Shown here piece by piece: positions 12,401-24,352 of a DNA stretch of 64,000 bases. This stretch comes from Ciona savignyi. Taxonomy: Eukaryota > Chordata > Ascidiacea > Phlebobranchia > Cionidae. How positions within the stretch are numbered: position 1 is the first letter of the stretch; the number at the start of each line of letters is the position of its first letter. Below the pieces are notes generated by a model, which saw only the letters and a list, made by a program, of their open reading frames with translations, was not told the origin of the DNA and made no database searches. The DNA lies in NCBI GenBank assembly GCA_000149265.1, contig CH002714.1, forward strand, positions 1,538,796 through 1,602,795, read 5' to 3'. A program made the translations under genes and the position numbers.

Positions 12401-15400
12401 TCTTTACTTACTACCACTTGAATTCTTTTTATCAGTTTTGCACTATTCATGGCAGACATCTAGTAAACACATAATAAATTTGGAAAAGAATCAATCAAAT
12501 GACTCAATGCAGGTGCAGTGTCAAATAACATTAAATCCTTCTATGTGGATTTCCGATTTCGCCGGTTACAAATGACACATCCTTTTAGAAAATTATTAAT
12601 GGCTGTTTAATCCATTTATTTATCTTTTCATACAGACATTATCATTACCAGTAGTAGTTATTGTGCATGGCAACCAGGAGGCAAATGCAGCGGCTAGCAT
12701 TCTGTGGGATAATGCTTTTGCCGAGCAGGTAATAACTACATTTGTGTATATTCCAGACTTTCACAATGTCACTCCCAGTTGTGGTGATAGTTAATGTTAG
12801 CCAGGAGTGCAACGCCAAAGGAACAGTTTTATGGGATAACTCCTTCTCGTATAAGGTATCATTAGGTGGGGTAATTGCCACTGAACCAAAAGCTGATCTA
12901 ATCACTGTTATTTAATCATGAACAAATAATTGTTTTTATGTTAATGTAACAAAGTGAATTTTACCTTTAATTTGTAACTGTTTTGGCAAATAGTTAAACG
13001 TAGATTGTAGTTGTGTAATTGAAAAATGGAACCCAGCTTTAATTAGTTGTGATTGGTTTGGTAGTCATAGTTACGGCAATTCCAAGCAATGGACCTATTC
13101 TCATGTGTGTTCTGTGTGCTGTAATTTATTTAATTAATTTAACATTAAGTTTTTGTAATAATCTTATTTACAATACTCAAATTTCAATATGACATGTATA
13201 TATTTAAGTACTTTTTATACTTCAGAGCATTTTGGTACTACACAAAAAAATATAAAGCCGATATAAAAATACAATATACTATCGCTGTGTTATTCGACCA
13301 ATAATAATGTGTAATCAGCACCATCCTGGGCTAATCACAGACAGCCTGCAAATCTATGAAGTAGATTTCCGATCATGTAGATTTCTAAATTTTCTGAGCA
13401 GTAAAAATAAATAACAATATTTGTTCATTCATATCTAATATCTACATCATGGCAGATAGTAATACGTTCCGTGGTCATTGCAGGGTCGCATTCCGTTCCA
13501 CATCCCAGATAAAGTTCCGTGGTGTAAACTCATTGAAACACTCGACTATAAATGGAAACACGAGTGTCATTCATCGAGGGGCCTCACACAACAAGCCAAG
13601 CAATATCTCGGTTATAAAGTATTTAGTAAGTGGGCAATATATTCGCATTAACGAAATATAATACATCATTAAACTAAATAATAATACAATTGTTTAATAC
13701 ATATACTTTTAATGTTGCATATTGTTTGGTTGGAAACAAAACCTGCAATAATTGTTATGTAGCTCTCAATTAGTTGTGTACTAACATATGACTGTAAGCA
13801 AATATTGCTTGAACAGAGTGGAATAATAGGTTAAACAACAACTGTAAAAATGTCTTTATATCCACTTTATCTAAAAACCTGCAATGGTTAGCCTAAGCCG
13901 AGTGTTGACACGAGGTAGTGATGATTATTCATTTGCATTTTCCCCATACTCAAGGATCAGCATCTTATCCCACAAATAAGTTGGATTGTAGTTCACATGA
14001 AAGATTTTATCAAATTTTGGTTTCATGTGCTCTAAAACCATATATTCCCACAGAGCAAATCGTTCCCATCAACTCTGACAGACAAATATCATGGGCCCAG
14101 TTCAACCGTGAGCCTCTACCGAACCGGAATTTTACTTTCTGGCAGTGGTTTAATGGTGTCATGGAACTAACCAAAAGCAAACATCTGCAAAAACATTGGG
14201 ATGATGGGTGGGTGGATTCTTATTTTCAGTCATTTGACAAGTTTTCAAATTGTGGGAAAATTCCTTTCCTTGAGTTTTAATTATTCATAGAGCATAATTA
14301 TTTATAAAAGCATTCAATTTAGGATGTTTCAGATATATTAGTATTAAAAGTTAAATAAATTTCCCTCTCAGGGCCATCATTGGATTTATTGGGAAAGCTG
14401 AATCTCAAGATAAACTGGTTTCCAAATCCTTGGCAAGTTTTTTGCTTCGATATTCTGATTCTGAGATTGGTGGACTGACCATTGCGTGGGTAGCGGAGTC
14501 AGATAAAGGTGAAGTTTCTAGTTTTGTTTTGTATTGTTTAATGGGTCATTGTAGTCATTATTCAGAGGTATTAAGAAGATAAGATTTTTTTAGTTAGAAA
14601 TAATTAAAACTGTAAATTTCTGTAAAGATATGTATGTACTCTTGCTATATGTTTAATTTGTTCATATGCAGCTCCGGGTATTCCCCGTGTTTGGAACTTG
14701 CAACCGCAGACATTGAGAGATTATGGGATCCGATCATTGGCCGATCGGATCAAGGATCTTGACCAATTGATGTATATCATCAAATCGGACAACACGACAC
14801 AAGTCAAAGATGAGGTCTTTGGTCAATACTACAGCAAAACCATTAGCAGTTCGCGTAAGTTATCCGTTTGTCAGGTACACTTGAAGACTTTTTATTACTT
14901 TCGACAAGCCCTGTAATAATATTCGCCCATGTATAAAGATTATATTATTGTAAGTTTTGAACCAACCTTGTGATACCAATATAAATGTATGATATTGAAA
15001 ATGTTCTACCCCAGCCAGAGCTCTGGGCCGACTTTGTTTGTGGCTCCAATTGGGATAAGATCAACTCTATTAAAGTTAGTTGTCCTTAATTACAGTGACC
15101 AAAATTAAAATGAGATACCAAAGTTCTACCCATTTTAACTTAACAATAATGAATTATTCAGTTTAAGTCAATTGCTCCCTTACAAAGTTTCTTTTTTATT
15201 TTAGCACAAGGAGACGGGTATGTTCGGACTGAATTAATGCAGCATATACCAAACAGGTATTGGAACACAACATTTTATGAATTTGTAGTTTTTCTAAATG
15301 TTTGCTGGTGCAGCATCGCTTTACCAATTAAAGTGTCTTATTAGAGCACGAAGTGAAATGTTCAATAAATAACCGGGTAATTTAAATCCAAAGCTTTTCA

Positions 15401-16244
15401 TGCACGGCTTGCCAACCGCTTCACGACTTCATTAATTACTGGTGTAAAATAGTGACTTCTACCAGTGTTAATACATTTCTACAAATCAGATAGTTTGGTA
15501 AAATGATGTTGTATTAAATGGCTAAGAGTGTGAAACGGCTGTTAGTTTATAAGCAGATCATGTTTAACCTCATCTCATTATGCTGCTTAATAACTAAGAA
15601 CCTCAAATTTTGTCGCGTGTTCAAAATAAATCTTAAGGTAACGTGAATATTCCATATAACCTAGTCTGTTGCATGTGGTTTGTGACGTCACAGCCCCATC
15701 GAAATTCGATAGAGAACAATCGACAGCTCCATAACTCCCATTGTTCTCCAGCAACCACATTACCAACGTCAGCATTATGGGCGACCACAGCGCACCTAAC
15801 ACACCGGCAAGCGGTTACGAAGCGCAACTATCCATCCACAGTCCTACCACTGTTTCCCATCATAACAACATACAGTACGATGTGTGAGTGTGCATTTTTT
15901 ATTAATTTTGCATGTGAACACAAAGTTATAAAACTTTACAGATTAATATCTACACGGATTACTACAATTAGTACATTTTATTTTTTTATTTTCGGTTTGG
16001 TTTGTTTTCAATGTTAATGAATACTACACAAGCATGGGTTTATTTTTCTTTTTTTTTGCGTAACTGTATCAAGGTAAGGGAAATCAATTAACTTCAAAAC
16101 GCTTGTTACAGTCCGGACATGGGCGTCGTGAACAACTTCCAGCAAGCAAACGACGTCACGGGAAATATGGAATACGACGATACGCTCGACTGCCTCGCTT
16201 CATGCAACATCGATGTAAATGAACTTCTTAGTCGACAGCTCTGA
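6490..16244 (+). CDS. STAT: STAT transcription factor, STAT5/6 type, complete, with a mutually exclusive exon pair
   Basis: JAK-activated latent transcription factor, cytoplasm to nucleus. Coding exons: 6490-6586, 6832-6994, 7432-7591, 7691-7780, 7940-8117, 8520-8653, 9524-9675, 9752-9907, 10117-10296, 10699-10792, 11291-11413, then 12636-12728 or 12757-12855, 13484-13625, 14054-14207, 14372-14508, 14672-14854, 15205-15256, 15752-15883, 16112-16244. All phases join, giving 850 or 852 residues. Seen in order: N-domain (about 45-170, with ALYGQ-like LYGQNFPIE), coiled coil (to about 375), DNA-binding domain ([31 protein letters not shown]), linker ([12 protein letters not shown]), SH2 ([12 protein letters not shown], phosphate-binding Arg665), tail tyrosine in GYV (Tyr751), and an acidic C-terminus likely to be the activation domain. 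The strings match STAT5/STAT6 better than STAT1-4. The first ATG adds 44 residues before the usual STAT start (ATG at 6867). It converges with the epoxide hydrolase gene. Confidence 0.95.
11571..11622 (+). repeat. Short SINE tail fragment in STAT intron 11
   Basis: The words CCATGTGATAATTCCTTTGT, TTTTTCCATTTATAGGGG and AAAACATGAATATCATA resemble the SINE 3' end (CCCGTGTGATAAC...TTCCCATTCACGGGGATAAACATGAATATCC). It is degenerate and short. Confidence 0.45.
11790..12371. mobile_element. Non-autonomous hAT element in STAT intron 11
   Basis: A 582-base element with terminal inverted repeats CAGGGGTCGGCAAC at the left and GTTTGCCGACCCCTG at the right, flanked by a perfect 8-base target duplication GTTTAAAT (11782-11789 and 12372-12379). 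Repeated GGCCCGC words lie just inside each end. The CAGGGG ends and 8-bp duplication are hAT hallmarks. No transposase frame is present, so it depended on another element. It ends 257 bases before exon 12A. Confidence 0.88.
12636..12728 (+). CDS. STAT: STAT alternative exon 12A (STAT5/6-like DNA-binding loop)
   Basis: 93 bases, phase 0 at both ends, 31 residues from [15 protein letters not shown] to WDNAFAEQ. Acceptor ATACAG, donor GTAATA. The sequence follows STAT5/6 closely, including the His after VIV (residue 520 of this isoform) that aligns with STAT6 His415. It splices in frame from exon 11 (ending FQVR) and into exon 13 (starting [10 protein letters not shown]). Confidence 0.9.
12757..12855 (+). 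CDS. STAT: STAT alternative exon 12B (Asn-type DNA-binding loop)
   Basis: 99 bases, phase 0 at both ends, 33 residues from [17 protein letters not shown] to WDNSFSYK. It is homologous to exon 12A along its whole length and two residues longer at the start. It keeps SLPVVVIV and VLWDN but changes the loop to NVSQ, as in STAT1, and the end from AFAEQ to SFSYK. Acceptor TATTCCAG, donor GTATCA. Its open frame, conserved core and correct phase argue against a decayed copy. Only 28 bases separate it from 12A. Confidence 0.88.
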
Positions 16245-16273
16245 TCGGCGAACTGGTGGTGCCTGAAGTCGTA

Positions 16274-16279
16274 ATAAAC
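16274..16279 (+). terminator. Poly(A) signal of STAT
   Basis: AATAAA 30 bases after the STAT stop codon. A very short 3' UTR fits compact ascidian genes. Confidence 0.55.
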
Positions 16280-16413
16280 TGGGAAATCGTCACACTTGGA
16301 CCGCTGCAGCTTGCAAGGAATGTTGCGCCAACTGATGTCAAAGTTTTTGGTTTCTTTGCTGTCAGCATAAACACACATTTCGACACGTCACAATCATTCC
16401 TTGTGTCTCAATG

Positions 16414-16419
16414 TTTATT
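16414..16419 (-). terminator. Poly(A) signal of the epoxide hydrolase gene
   Basis: AATAAA on the minus strand (TTTATT on +), about 280 bases beyond the EPHX stop. It faces the STAT signal 135 bases away, so the two 3' ends nearly abut. Confidence 0.4.
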
Positions 16420-16697
16420 GTCTTCGTACTAACACATCCGTATTATAAACCGCCGATTCGCCCAACGTACTAGGCCTGATTGTTCCGCCGGTACATTTTT
16501 ATCTCTTGATTGCAATAGACATGGTAAAGACACGAACGTCTCGTAAACATTTAAGTCGCTATTTTCATTTCTGTGTACATGTTTATATTTTACGCTAATA
16601 ATGTAAATTTGCTAATTTGTTGTTGCCATGGCGATAAAATGCGTCATAATATATCTTGTTGCATAATTTGTTTTAATTGACGTCACCTATTTTACTT

Positions 16698-19600
16698 TCA
16701 CGAGTCGTAAAGATCGGCTAGGAACTTTCGCACAAGGTGAGTGACTTGGTGTGGTTTGTCTTGCTGCAAAAAGTGCCCGGCATCGGCTACAAGTAGAACT
16801 TCACTTCGGGAATTCGGGGATTCGTTCGCTGGCAAATAAACCTTTGTTCTCTCGGCCATCGCAACCCCCATGTACGGGTCCTGTGTTCCCCAAACCAGTC
16901 GTATCGGGTATTTGGCTGTTACCGACGGCATTCTTTTGTCTCTGTCCTTCTGTTGGTAAATCGGCAAAATCAATGCCCTGTAGTAGTTTATCGAGGCTTT
17001 AGTGCTAGCGCCACCCAGCGAGTAACTGTACACCTCTAACTCGTCTGAAGTTAGTTTAGTGGTTTTCCACTTTCCTCCCCCGTTTAAATTTTCCCTCAAA
17101 AACCAGAAGTTGTTGTGTGAGATATAGATTTCTGGCAATGCTGGAACCTGTAGAAGAAAACCTCATTTAAAGAAGGCAGAACTAAAAACAAATTGATATG
17201 GTCGACTTAAGCAGCGACTTATGCAGCTTCCAATGGCAACCGTATAGTATATGAAAGTCAAATAATAAACGGGTCTTAAGTACCCTTCTGTTTTATATTA
17301 AGTATTGTATATCTGTTTTAATGACTGTTAGTGTTCATGTTTATAATTGTTTTAATCAATGTTAATTGCATTTCTGTTCATTTTGCTTTCATATTCTTAT
17401 TTCGAAAACTGTTTTGCCCACTATTTAAATTAAAAAAAACAGACGATGACCTAAGTATACGTGGCCGATTAGTGATTGTTTCAAAATAGTTGTGCCGCCA
17501 TATATAAATACAGTAACATTTTCCCCTTGAACAATGAACAGTGACATCATAGTATACGATCAGCCATTTATTGCCCAGAAATTAAATCGATAAAAAAATT
17601 AAGACAAACAAAAAAGATGATGGGTCACGTCAGTTTGGCCGTGGTTAGCTCTATTGGTAAGGACGTACAATTAACTGCAAAAACCCGACGGTGGGTGCGA
17701 GGCAATCTGATGATTGACCAATGATAATCCCTTCATGTCCTCATCCACGTGATAAAACAAAAATATTTTTCCGGCTTCGAACGGTAAACAGTCCAATACA
17801 CAACCTCCAGTAAAAATTCCACGGTTATTTGCTCGAAAATATATAAATAAGTTGAAATTACATCGCTTTGTGGCTGACATGGAATGGCTGTGTATTAGAG
17901 ATTTAGTGAGAATTAACTAATAAAAAAATCCGTTTAGACCCGAAATGACCAAAAAGAAATTCTATTTTTCTGTATTTTAAGCATTTTGAAAGCGGTTCAA
18001 TAGCTATAGTGCATCAGGTGGCGATAAACGCTTCTAAATATACGCCCCATTTTGGTTGGGCAGTCTACCGATGCTCGGTTTATACTTGTGTGTATGTAAG
18101 CTAATTATCTTACTTAGCAATCATCATGGACCTATACCAAGTGTTGGCCCTGCAACTGGGTGGAACCATTTGTTTATGCAGAAACGTACATTATATAAAC
18201 CTTCATAGATAAAAGTTAACTCAGATCCACTAAAAGAATTTAACACATTCCGTATATGTCATTGATCGTTTCATCTGAAGTGACCATAAGATTTGCTTTG
18301 TCAGCGTCTTACTGCGTTTTATTCCTGCTATGCCCGCGTAAGCTTAATAAGACATGGACGGTCTTTTTGGACCAGGCGACGCATCATTACGTCGTTCACT
18401 AAGCGCAGCATTTTTTGAAAATGACGGGTAATTAGGCATGAGCCAGCTTGAAACACACATGCCAAAAATTTGCACCTAAAATATAAACGTACAACGATTT
18501 TGGGAGACTTAATGGTAAATCGATTTTTTATTCTTGTAGGTTTTTTAAAACTTCGCACACGTTTCGAAAAAATGTGACTTTTACTTCTTTTTAAAATGGA
18601 TTGAGTTCAATTTTTAGCATATGCATGGTTCATCCTGTAAAATAGCGCATTTGCTTATATAAGGTATACCTCGGACGAAGTGCAACTACCAGAGCGGTTG
18701 AAGGAATGTAACGCATGGGTACCTCCTAAGTAGCCTACATGCAATTTGAACGCTTCATATAAGGGGACAAACAATCTATATCTCACCATGAAAAAGAACA
18801 TGTACCAGCTTTTGATAAAGACCTGTCGCAAGCTTTTGGTTGCAATGTCGACCCCAGCTTTTGGATGTGGACAGTTTAACACCATCATTCCTTCTAGAAT
18901 CTCCGGATAACGCTCCGCCACCTCCCATGCCACAACTCCGCCCCAATCGTGAGCCACAAGAACACATACCTCGTAGCCTAATGACGTCACTACGTTCTTG
19001 ACGTCAGAGCTAAGCTGGGTAAGGTGGTACGAAGCAATTCCTGTCGGGACATCAGAACCGCCGTAACCTCTCATATCCATGGCAACGACGAAATAAGAAG
19101 CGTCATCTAAAACGCCAAAGAATTTTACGTCGCGTAATTTATGAAATAGTTATCCAATAATAAGCTATTACAAGAATAAAAGTTCTGCTATCCAGAGAAG
19201 AATGTATTAAATTAAAGTTTTATAAGAAAATTGCTCTGTGTGATTTGTTAACCGAGCGGTAAAGAGGTAAATACAGCAATGTCCCAGCACGAGTAACCAC
19301 GAACTGAGTACTTAATTATTGATGATATCGCTAACCTTTGCTGGATCTTTTCTCAAATTCTCTGAGCAGGTGACGCCATGAAAACCAGCATTCTGGAAAT
19401 CCGTGAAGACACAACACCAACTTTGTTGTCCTCTCTATTAATAGAAGTTTAGAAGCTTTTATAGGAAAGATTGCCTTTGAAAAAAATACCTTTTACGTGA
19501 CAACTTAGTTTGGTATCTCCGTCCGATTCAAAATAAATATGCTCGGGACATTGCCCCGCCCACACGTAATGGAATCGCAACCCACTAACGGGAGTTGTAA

Positions 19601-19820
19601 CGTAACTATGATTCCATTGTGTTTCTGTGGTTTCTGGTTCGTCCCAAGGTTTCCACGACTCATACAAACTAGGTACCCGTCTTTGCTTGTTGGCAAACGT
19701 TTTCTTGAAACCATTATGCAATATTGATGTCGTTATCTTTAACAACGCGTAAGTCGACCACAACCCACCAATTGCAACAAAGAGCGCTGAAGACACAAGC
19801 TTAACTGCGAGGTCGAGCAT
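16698..19820 (-). CDS. EPHX4: EPHX4-like membrane-anchored epoxide hydrolase, complete
   Basis: Alpha/beta-hydrolase, probably opening epoxides with water through an aspartyl ester intermediate. Exons on -: 19820-19490, 19434-19336, 19106-18787, 17147-16698; phases join to 399 residues. Seen: an N-terminal hydrophobic segment at about residues 4-30 (signal anchor, microsomal membrane expected), the oxyanion motif HGFPE (121-125), DMRGYGGSD (154-162), nucleophile Asp197 in HDWGG, Asp340 in WGTQDPY, His375 in DAGHF, and candidate lid tyrosines in NYYR (about 305-306). The triad is complete. The donor of exon 3 is taken at ATG|GTGAGA because the joined YMFFFMVPALPE aligns with vertebrate EPHX3/4; a later donor CAT|GTAGGC is also in phase. 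The ATG at 19820 is the first in the open frame. EPHX3 cannot be excluded. Confidence 0.87.
17686..17720 (+). repeat. SINE fragment in an EPHX intron
   Basis: CCCGACGGTGGGTGCGAGG and CAATCTGATGATTG match the SINE words ACCCGACGATGGGCGTGAGG and TGATCTGGCGATTG of the copy at 36244. The rest of the unit is lost. Confidence 0.5.
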
Positions 19821-19874
19821 TCCGTCTTGAGTCAATACCTTCGATGTCACAGCAACTATGTGACTGACAAACAA

Positions 19875-22800
19875 TTCGAGCGCAGCTCGGGCCGAATGAA
19901 TTAAACCGTGACCAAAGCCCTTTTTATTCTGCTCTTATATGTATTTTGCTAAGTAAGTAAACATACGTCCTCGCAAGAGTAAAAAGAGCAAAGTTCCTCG
20001 CACACCCCGGTTACAATAATTTTTCTTATCGGCAAAACACTATTGCACTAGAACAAAATAAAAAAAGCAACAATTTTAAGCTTACCACTACCCTTAAGGA
20101 CCAACTTAGTTCCAGCTTCCGATAAAGATCTATCGAAAGCTTAAGCTCAACCCGAATGACGCGATTTGTAGCCGAAACCCTTTTTTGCATATACCTTTTA
20201 CGCAGATTTAGCATGTAAAATAAGCCGATAAACGTTCTCTTAGGATTCAAAAATTACCGGATCGGTTCTACATAGAAGCAATACACAGGAGTAACTTACT
20301 GCACGACAAAGCTATTTCGAGATGGTGTTTAAAGCCATTTCGAGACGCCTTCTCTTTTGTTGGTTAAATTCTGATGAATAAACTTCAGTATCTCATCGAT
20401 TTCGTAGTATGTATGTAGTAACTTTGATGACTCACTAAAAACCTATTTGCAAGTGCTGCAGTATGACGGATGGTACATTTTCCGGGTACGGTATGCAGTA
20501 GTAGGCGCCGCTTTATATGAAAAGCTTAGAACCAGATCATTTGGTCATAATATCTGAATGATCATAAACACCGAAGTCGCCATAACCGCGCCTGAATCGA
20601 CGCCGTAAGACACATGAAGTCCAAATACCCTCAAATTTATCGTTTATCTGAAGTAACAGTATGAGGTTGGCAGCTGGTTAGGACACTGACTTTTGTGACG
20701 TCATTTTCTAAAAAAAATACAAAATATCGTATCAAACAAAATATCATTTTGTTTCGAATCGGTCGACTAAAACCATTTTTGTACAAAAATCGGTATACGT
20801 TATAATCGCATTAACCGTCTGGCCTCACGCCTGTACAAATCATAGACTATTTTTGACCGGGCTAAGTTTAAACCCAATTGTTGGTACAACTGATGCCAGC
20901 TTAAATAAAATATTGATGAAACCGCAAATAAAAGAAGAGGAAGTTCACCTGTGGCTGTCCGCACACTAAATGTAGAGTCTAACTTTTTGGCGTTTGACGA
21001 CTGTGAAGAATTTGCCCCGGTTTAGTAATACAATATGTAATTTATGCACATTAGGGCCATGTGAGCCAACATTCTTAAAGAATACAAACCGTGTGGAGCT
21101 CAGATGATTGGAGCGTCCGTTTTTAGTTGAAAGATTGTGCCATCCAAACAAGCCACTGGGTTAGTAGGTTGTGTCGTTAAGCAAGGTAGCGGACGGGCAT
21201 TGCCCGCATCCAATGATTAATTGGTTTTAACTAAAAACGTAAACACCCCTTAACAACGTAAAATAAACTGCAATAGCAACACGACGATGGTCATAAGGTA
21301 ATCTGAAGATTTCACTTGTGGTAACTCTCCGTGCGTTTTGTCAGTCACTGGAATAAAACCTGAATATTCTATCCTATACCATTTTAGTTTTGGCATTGTC
21401 TCTTGTAAACAAGTAAACACACTGAGACTTCTGTGCAAATACGCCCTAACCAACTATTTTAGCTCAATTGAACAATTCGTTTGTCCATAATTGTTTTTGA
21501 GTAATCTGGTTATTGAATGAAACGGTTGAAGATTGTATATGTAGCATATAGTTAATCTATCCCGGTTTCGAAAGTATTTTTAAATGGATTAGTTCGATTG
21601 GAAAGCTGTTTTTAAATTTATTTTGGTAAGCGAAAAAGTCTGAAGTAATTTTTTGGGTCTTAAAAACATAAATAATTCACGAAATAGATCGAAAGATACA
21701 ACGATTTCCAACTTCGGAATCAGATTTTAAGTCACAAAGTGCAGTAACCTTTAGCTGTCCCTATGGGTCAAGCTGTAAGTGACTTCACATCTTAAATGAA
21801 AAAATGTGTTGTGAAAGGAACAAAATCGGAAGTTTATTGCTTTGTCACAAGCTCAACTCTTCTGATTTTAGGAGCCTAACGTCCACACTATAAACTTGAA
21901 TCACCAAGAAAAATCGACGACTGTCGGCTACTGAATGTATCAAAATTAAAACAATAAAGTTCGATAATTGCAAAAACATATTTATTGATTCTGAAAGTTT
22001 CAACAAAAACGCGTGGTTTCAAAACCTCGTAAGATCTAATCAGTTGACACCGAAAGTTCATCTGGCGGAAATTCCTATGTTGCCTGCAGGTCCATTACAA
22101 CGTAAATATATGCAAAATTAAAACTTTGGCCAACTAACTATTTGTGTCAACCAATAACGGCGTTATAATATTTACGTAACGGGTACACACAGAATCCTGT
22201 AAAATTTTCCGAACTGACAGTCGGCGTCTATTGTTTTGAGGAAAACAATTGTGATTGTACTGACGATATCGGTAACAACAAAACAATTGTTGTGCGTGGG
22301 ATTCAAGGACAATTATTCGTATGAACATAATCTCTCGATCTCGCTATGTACACTTTTTATTTTGCGACCAGGGTTGTTTTATACTGTAATACGCATTCAT
22401 TTATTTGTAGCTAGAGACTAATAGTAAGTTGTACAGCATGCACTTTTTTACTTAAATTTAGATAGATTTAGGATGATGTAAGAAAGGAATTCGTAATTAG
22501 CACTCCGTGGGTCGTTGGTTTGAATTGTGATTGAATTACAAAAGAAAAACGTGACTTTTAAAGAATACGAACAGGTAATTTTGTTGGCAGTTCAGTGATG
22601 AACACATCTATATATCAAAACTTGTGCACAGCTCAAAAAGAATATGTTAAGGAAACTATTATGCTGCTTTGGTGAGATAGTGTATGCGAGCTTAACATTA
22701 TTTTGTTAATTTATAACAACTAATTTGGTCAAGAGCAATTACGCTGGTGCAATTATTATACCTTAACTTTAAATGACCTACTTTAGATGGTTTGCAGGAA

Positions 22801-23039
22801 TGTTAAATATTTAACTGGGTTGGTGGAATGTTGAATGCTTTGTTAGACGCTACATCTTCCGTTGCCTCTAACCCCTTAGCAGCGCACTTTGCTTAACACA
22901 TCCTTAGCCCATTGAAATTAAGTGGGCCATGTAAACTCGGAGGCATTGTCAATATTAACAATCACGGGAACAAACATATAGGCTTATCCCACCCAACTCT
23001 CAATTATTTTTGACTAAATTGTTGCTTGGCATTATACAG
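19875..23039. other. Intergenic stretch without a supported gene
   Basis: Only short frames without recognisable motifs. ATGGGTCAAGCT|GTAAGT at 21763 looks like a start codon followed by a good donor (M-G-Q-A), and could be a 5' exon of the death-domain gene, but its phase 0 end does not match the candidate exon at 23040, which needs phase 1. A weak SINE-like run lies near 21131-21205. Confidence 0.5.
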
Positions 23040-24352
23040 GAAACCGAAAAACACGTCGAAAAGAGGACGAATCGGTTAATAGAGAAATAAGAATTGCGGA
23101 AGATAAGAGCATGAATAATTCAAATAAAAAAATACTAAATGAAACGGACGCGGTATTGTGTTATTGTTAAGCTGTCAAGTCTATGTATTTGTGGGTGGCA
23201 AAATAAACATACATTAAAAGAAAATATATACAATTATTGACATAGAGTTATTGTCGACCGTTTTCAACAAGTAAATATGTCAGAGGAATATTGTTTGGCA
23301 TGCTATGGCAACTACATTGTAAAACTCCAGTTTTGCTTTTACATTATTTTGACTGATCATCAGTCTCACTATATTCAGTTTTTGCATTGTAGCTATTATT
23401 TTAGAATTCCCGAAACTTCGATGTATTGACAACCCACGTGATGGCGTATTTGAGCAAGTTTATCGGATATGAATGGGGATTGTTGGCATTTAACCTTGGG
23501 TTAAAAAGACGTGATGTTGCTCAAATTGATAAACAATTTGGAACTCACAAACAGAAATCGTATCAAGTAACCTATATATTGCTATGGCTTAATGTCTACC
23601 ATACTACTTTGGTATTTTTTTTATTTTAATTAATAAAATATTAGGGTTTGAAATCGCTGACTAGAAGCGTAAAATACCAAATAAATAAAGTTAAGGTGTT
23701 GTTAATACATTGCAACAGCTTCGAAAGCTTGGCACTGGTTATTGCTTATACACGACAGTAGGATTGAAGTAATCACCGTTGTTATACCGACTGTGATTAT
23801 TCATGGCGATTGGAGGCTTTTCTTAACAGTAAATTTATTCAGTTCCCTGTTCAAATGACATTCCCAAACAATTCCACCATTTGTAGATGCTGATTTTATG
23901 GCTTAGTCGACACGCTAGCGACACCAAGCGATTATGGAGTTTGATATCGGCACTTGAGATATGTGGGCGTAAGGACCTCGCCCAGGTTGGTGATATTCTT
24001 CTTTTTTCATATTTTTTTCTAATTTATATTAATAACAACAAGCGAAAAGGACAAATAGTTCAAACAAGGGTAAAATTTCCGCGGTCTGCATTTCCAGTTC
24101 TGTTATATCATTCATCTCTCTCAGAAAAAATAACTGTTTGATCTTTTATCGTCTCAGAAAATTCACTGCGCACAGTGGTCGGAACAAGACTTTAAAAACT
24201 TGGAAATGCCGCAAACATTTCCAATGATGGTGGTAATCAATAAAGTCCGGCCGAAGAGTCGGGGACTTGCCTTTCCTCCAATTAATGATCTTAACCCAAC
24301 AACCTGCGATCCAGTGCACTCGCTAAGCCCTCGCTTTATACAAGTTATGTAA
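23040..24352 (+). CDS. Death-domain protein, 3' exons (5' end not found)
   Basis: Firm exons: 23405-23566, 23887-23985, 24158-24352, all phase 0, stop TAA at 24350. A further exon, 23040-23152 (acceptor ATTATACAG, weak donor GCG|GTATTG), is in phase and open but consists of charged low-complexity sequence; it is tentative. The first two firm exons encode a six-helix death domain: FDVLTTHVMAYLSKFIGYEW, then LAFNLGLKRRDVAQI, QKSYQMLILWLSRHA, then SLISALEICGRKDLAQKI. The pattern W-x-LA-x-x-LGL ... Q-x-x-x-ML-x-x-W ... L-x-x-AL-x-x-x-GR-x-DLA is the standard death-domain signature, which serves as an adaptor for signalling complexes. About 60 residues follow with no known domain. Without the N-terminus the family (UNC5, NF-kB p105, FADD-like or other) cannot be told. 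Confidence 0.75.

Noticed and set aside
15643-15750. Upstream extension of STAT exon 18 (open frame from 15643)
   Set aside because: That frame does not match the phase of exon 17 (2) or the downstream conserved tail; the acceptor at 15751 (CTCCAG) does.
19821-19874. Upstream extension of the EPHX start beyond 19820
   Set aside because: The frame is open but has no ATG before a stop, and the signal-anchor helix begins right after the ATG at 19820. An upstream spliced exon cannot be excluded.
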